From Ignavibacteria bacterium (GTDB lineage: Bacteria > Bacteroidota > Ignavibacteria > Kapaibacteriales > Kapaibacteriaceae): a stretch of DNA of 46,215 nucleotides. Positions 45,272 through 46,215 of the stretch are shown piece after piece. The notes under the pieces are model-generated. The model did not search any database, had not been told where the DNA came from, and saw only the letters and a list, made by a program, of their open reading frames with translations. The translations under genes and the position numbers were made by a program. Within the stretch, counting starts at the first letter, position 1; the number at the start of each line of letters is the position of its first letter. The stretch lies in NCBI GenBank assembly GCA_947459875.1, contig CANHFG010000009.1, positions 1-46,215 on the forward strand, written 5' to 3'.

Positions 45272-46215
45272 GCAAAACTCCTGTGGAGCGCCTGAGCGAA
45301 CTCCATTGCAGTCGACGTGTCTGGGTCTATGCCATTCTTGGCATAGTATCGATCAAGCATGCCGGCTGCCTCTTTCCATTCTGCGCATCCAAGCAGCCGG
45401 CGCACGACCGAAGTATATTCTTCGGAATCAGAACGGAAGAGCTTACGAAGGATCTTGCCACGCTGGTCCGAGTCGAGAGATGTCTCAAACACACGCACAC
45501 GCAGACGCTGCATATCCTCTGCCGTGGGTGCAGGCACCACCGGGTCGGTTGACTCGGCTGAGGCATCTGATGCAGAGTCCGACGTTAATTCCTGCAGGGG
45601 GCTCGGTGGCTGCGCATCAATGGAGGCAATGACGTTGTCGATGACGTCGATCAGCTTCGCCCTGGTAAGCGTGCGAAGCTCCTCGCGGTAGAGCATGCGT
45701 TCGAGTGCCTGTGAGAGCGGGATTGCCCCCTTATCATCGAGAAAGATGATGACGGCCTCTGTCGGGACACTTTCCGGCGGAAGCTCTGGATCGGCCTCGG
45801 CAAAGAATGCATAGACGCCGTCGAGCAGACGCACAAACTCTTCCTGCGAAAGATCAAGGATCGCCTCGTTGTCAATGCGCTCAATGATCCGTTCAAACTC
45901 CACCACACTGAGGATCTCGTTGGCTGATGATTCCGAACCTCGACTCATTGCCCACTGACGTATGCCCTGGAGCAGATATGCGTGGTCTGTCAGATAATCG
46001 AGCCTCAGCAGGATCTCGTAGAGCGGCTTTGTGGGCTCACCCCGGAAAACAAACCACTTAAGTGTGGTACGCGGCCGGCAGAGAAAATTGAGTCGGGTCT
46101 TGACCGCGGCGTCAATAGTAGACAGGAGCTCCTCGTGATCGTAGCGGGCCTGCCTGTAGAGAAGCTCGTCAACGTCGGCAAATGCGCTGCGAAGGGGCTC
46201 GGCAGAACTGTCAAA
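45268..46215 (-). CDS. Hypothetical protein upstream of obgE (5' end outside window)
   Basis: The frame is open from the window edge (FDSSAEPLRSAFADVDELL...) to a TGA at 45268, at least 315 residues; the ATG at 45948 is internal. It is mostly helical and rich in Leu, Glu and Asp, with a low-complexity Pro/Ser/Asp linker near the middle (SDSASDASAESTDP) separating two helical parts, the second ending RRLLGCAEWKEAAGMLDRYYAKNG, which resembles a TPR/helical-hairpin segment. No signal peptide can be judged because the start is missing. I do not recognise a family. Overlap with obgE implies co-expression. Confidence 0.7.
   Translation of the reverse strand, partial: FDSSAEPLRSAFADVDELLYRQARYDHEELLSTIDAAVKTRLNFLCRPRTTLKWFVFRGEPTKPLYEILLRLDYLTDHAYLLQGIRQWAMSRGSESSANEILSVVEFERIIERIDNEAILDLSQEEFVRLLDGVYAFFAEADPELPPESVPTEAVIIFLDDKGAIPLSQALERMLYREELRTLTRAKLIDVIDNVIASIDAQPPSPLQELTSDSASDASAESTDPVVPAPTAEDMQRLRVRVFETSLDSDQRGKILRKLFRSDSEEYTSVVRRLLGCAEWKEAAGMLDRYYAKNGIDPDTSTAMEFAQALHRSFA

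Overview
The window suggests a member of the Bacteroidota/Chlorobi (FCB) group with moderate-to-high GC. A Kapabacteria- or Ignavibacteria-like lineage is possible, but that placement is an inference. The main reason is the number of large exported proteins that end in a type IX secretion system (T9SS) sorting domain (PNPT/PNPF-type motif, then a beta-rich tail with LxxGxYxL/V). They occur with BNR/PSII-type propellers, PKD/Ig-like repeats, a TonB-dependent receptor and an OmpA protein with PD40 repeats. I see no rRNA, tRNA, CRISPR array or recognisable transposase.

Layout. 1-5496 is an accessory block: the 3' end of a T9SS propeller gene, then minus-strand genes comprising three related small T9SS cargo genes (one complete, one decayed, one frameshifted at a tetranucleotide repeat) and two copies (one a fragment) of a Gly/Arg-rich membrane protein. 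5600-8253 holds a YbdK-type carboxylate-amine ligase and an S10 peptidase. 15171-8195 (minus) is a tightly packed run of seven genes: a UppP-cyclophilin fusion, two exported cyclophilins, a PorE-like PD40/OmpA protein, an ArgD-type aminotransferase, a cysteine-cluster protein and a THUMP methyltransferase. 15248-18931 (minus) has an SRPBCC protein, a T9SS propeller protein and a Cys-rich exported protein whose frame is broken by a run of 13 G. 18932-19337 is repeat-rich and non-coding. 19338-26149 is housekeeping: polA, terC, an NlpC/P60 lipoprotein, hsp20 and dnaK. 26288-36635 has a sialidase-like T9SS protein, a two-component system, a 1172-residue PKD/Ig T9SS protein and a TonB receptor. 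36632-38260 is paaBCD without paaA or paaE. 38305-43961 has two further large T9SS proteins. 44237-46215 has obgE and an unidentified upstream gene that runs off the window.

Most notable signal: exported-protein genes carry simple-sequence tracts whose present length breaks the reading frame, and a one-unit loss would restore it exactly. The (GCCT)4 tract joins a cargo body to its T9SS sorting domain, so slippage there would switch the sorting signal rather than the whole protein. The G13 tract lies directly after a signal peptide. Together these look like slipped-strand phase variation of the secreted proteome, although assembly error in homopolymers must be excluded. Other structure not explained by genes includes three degenerate heptamer arrays, REP-like palindromes, a leader with competing hairpins before hsp20, and an over-represented octamer A(A/G)GGGGCT.
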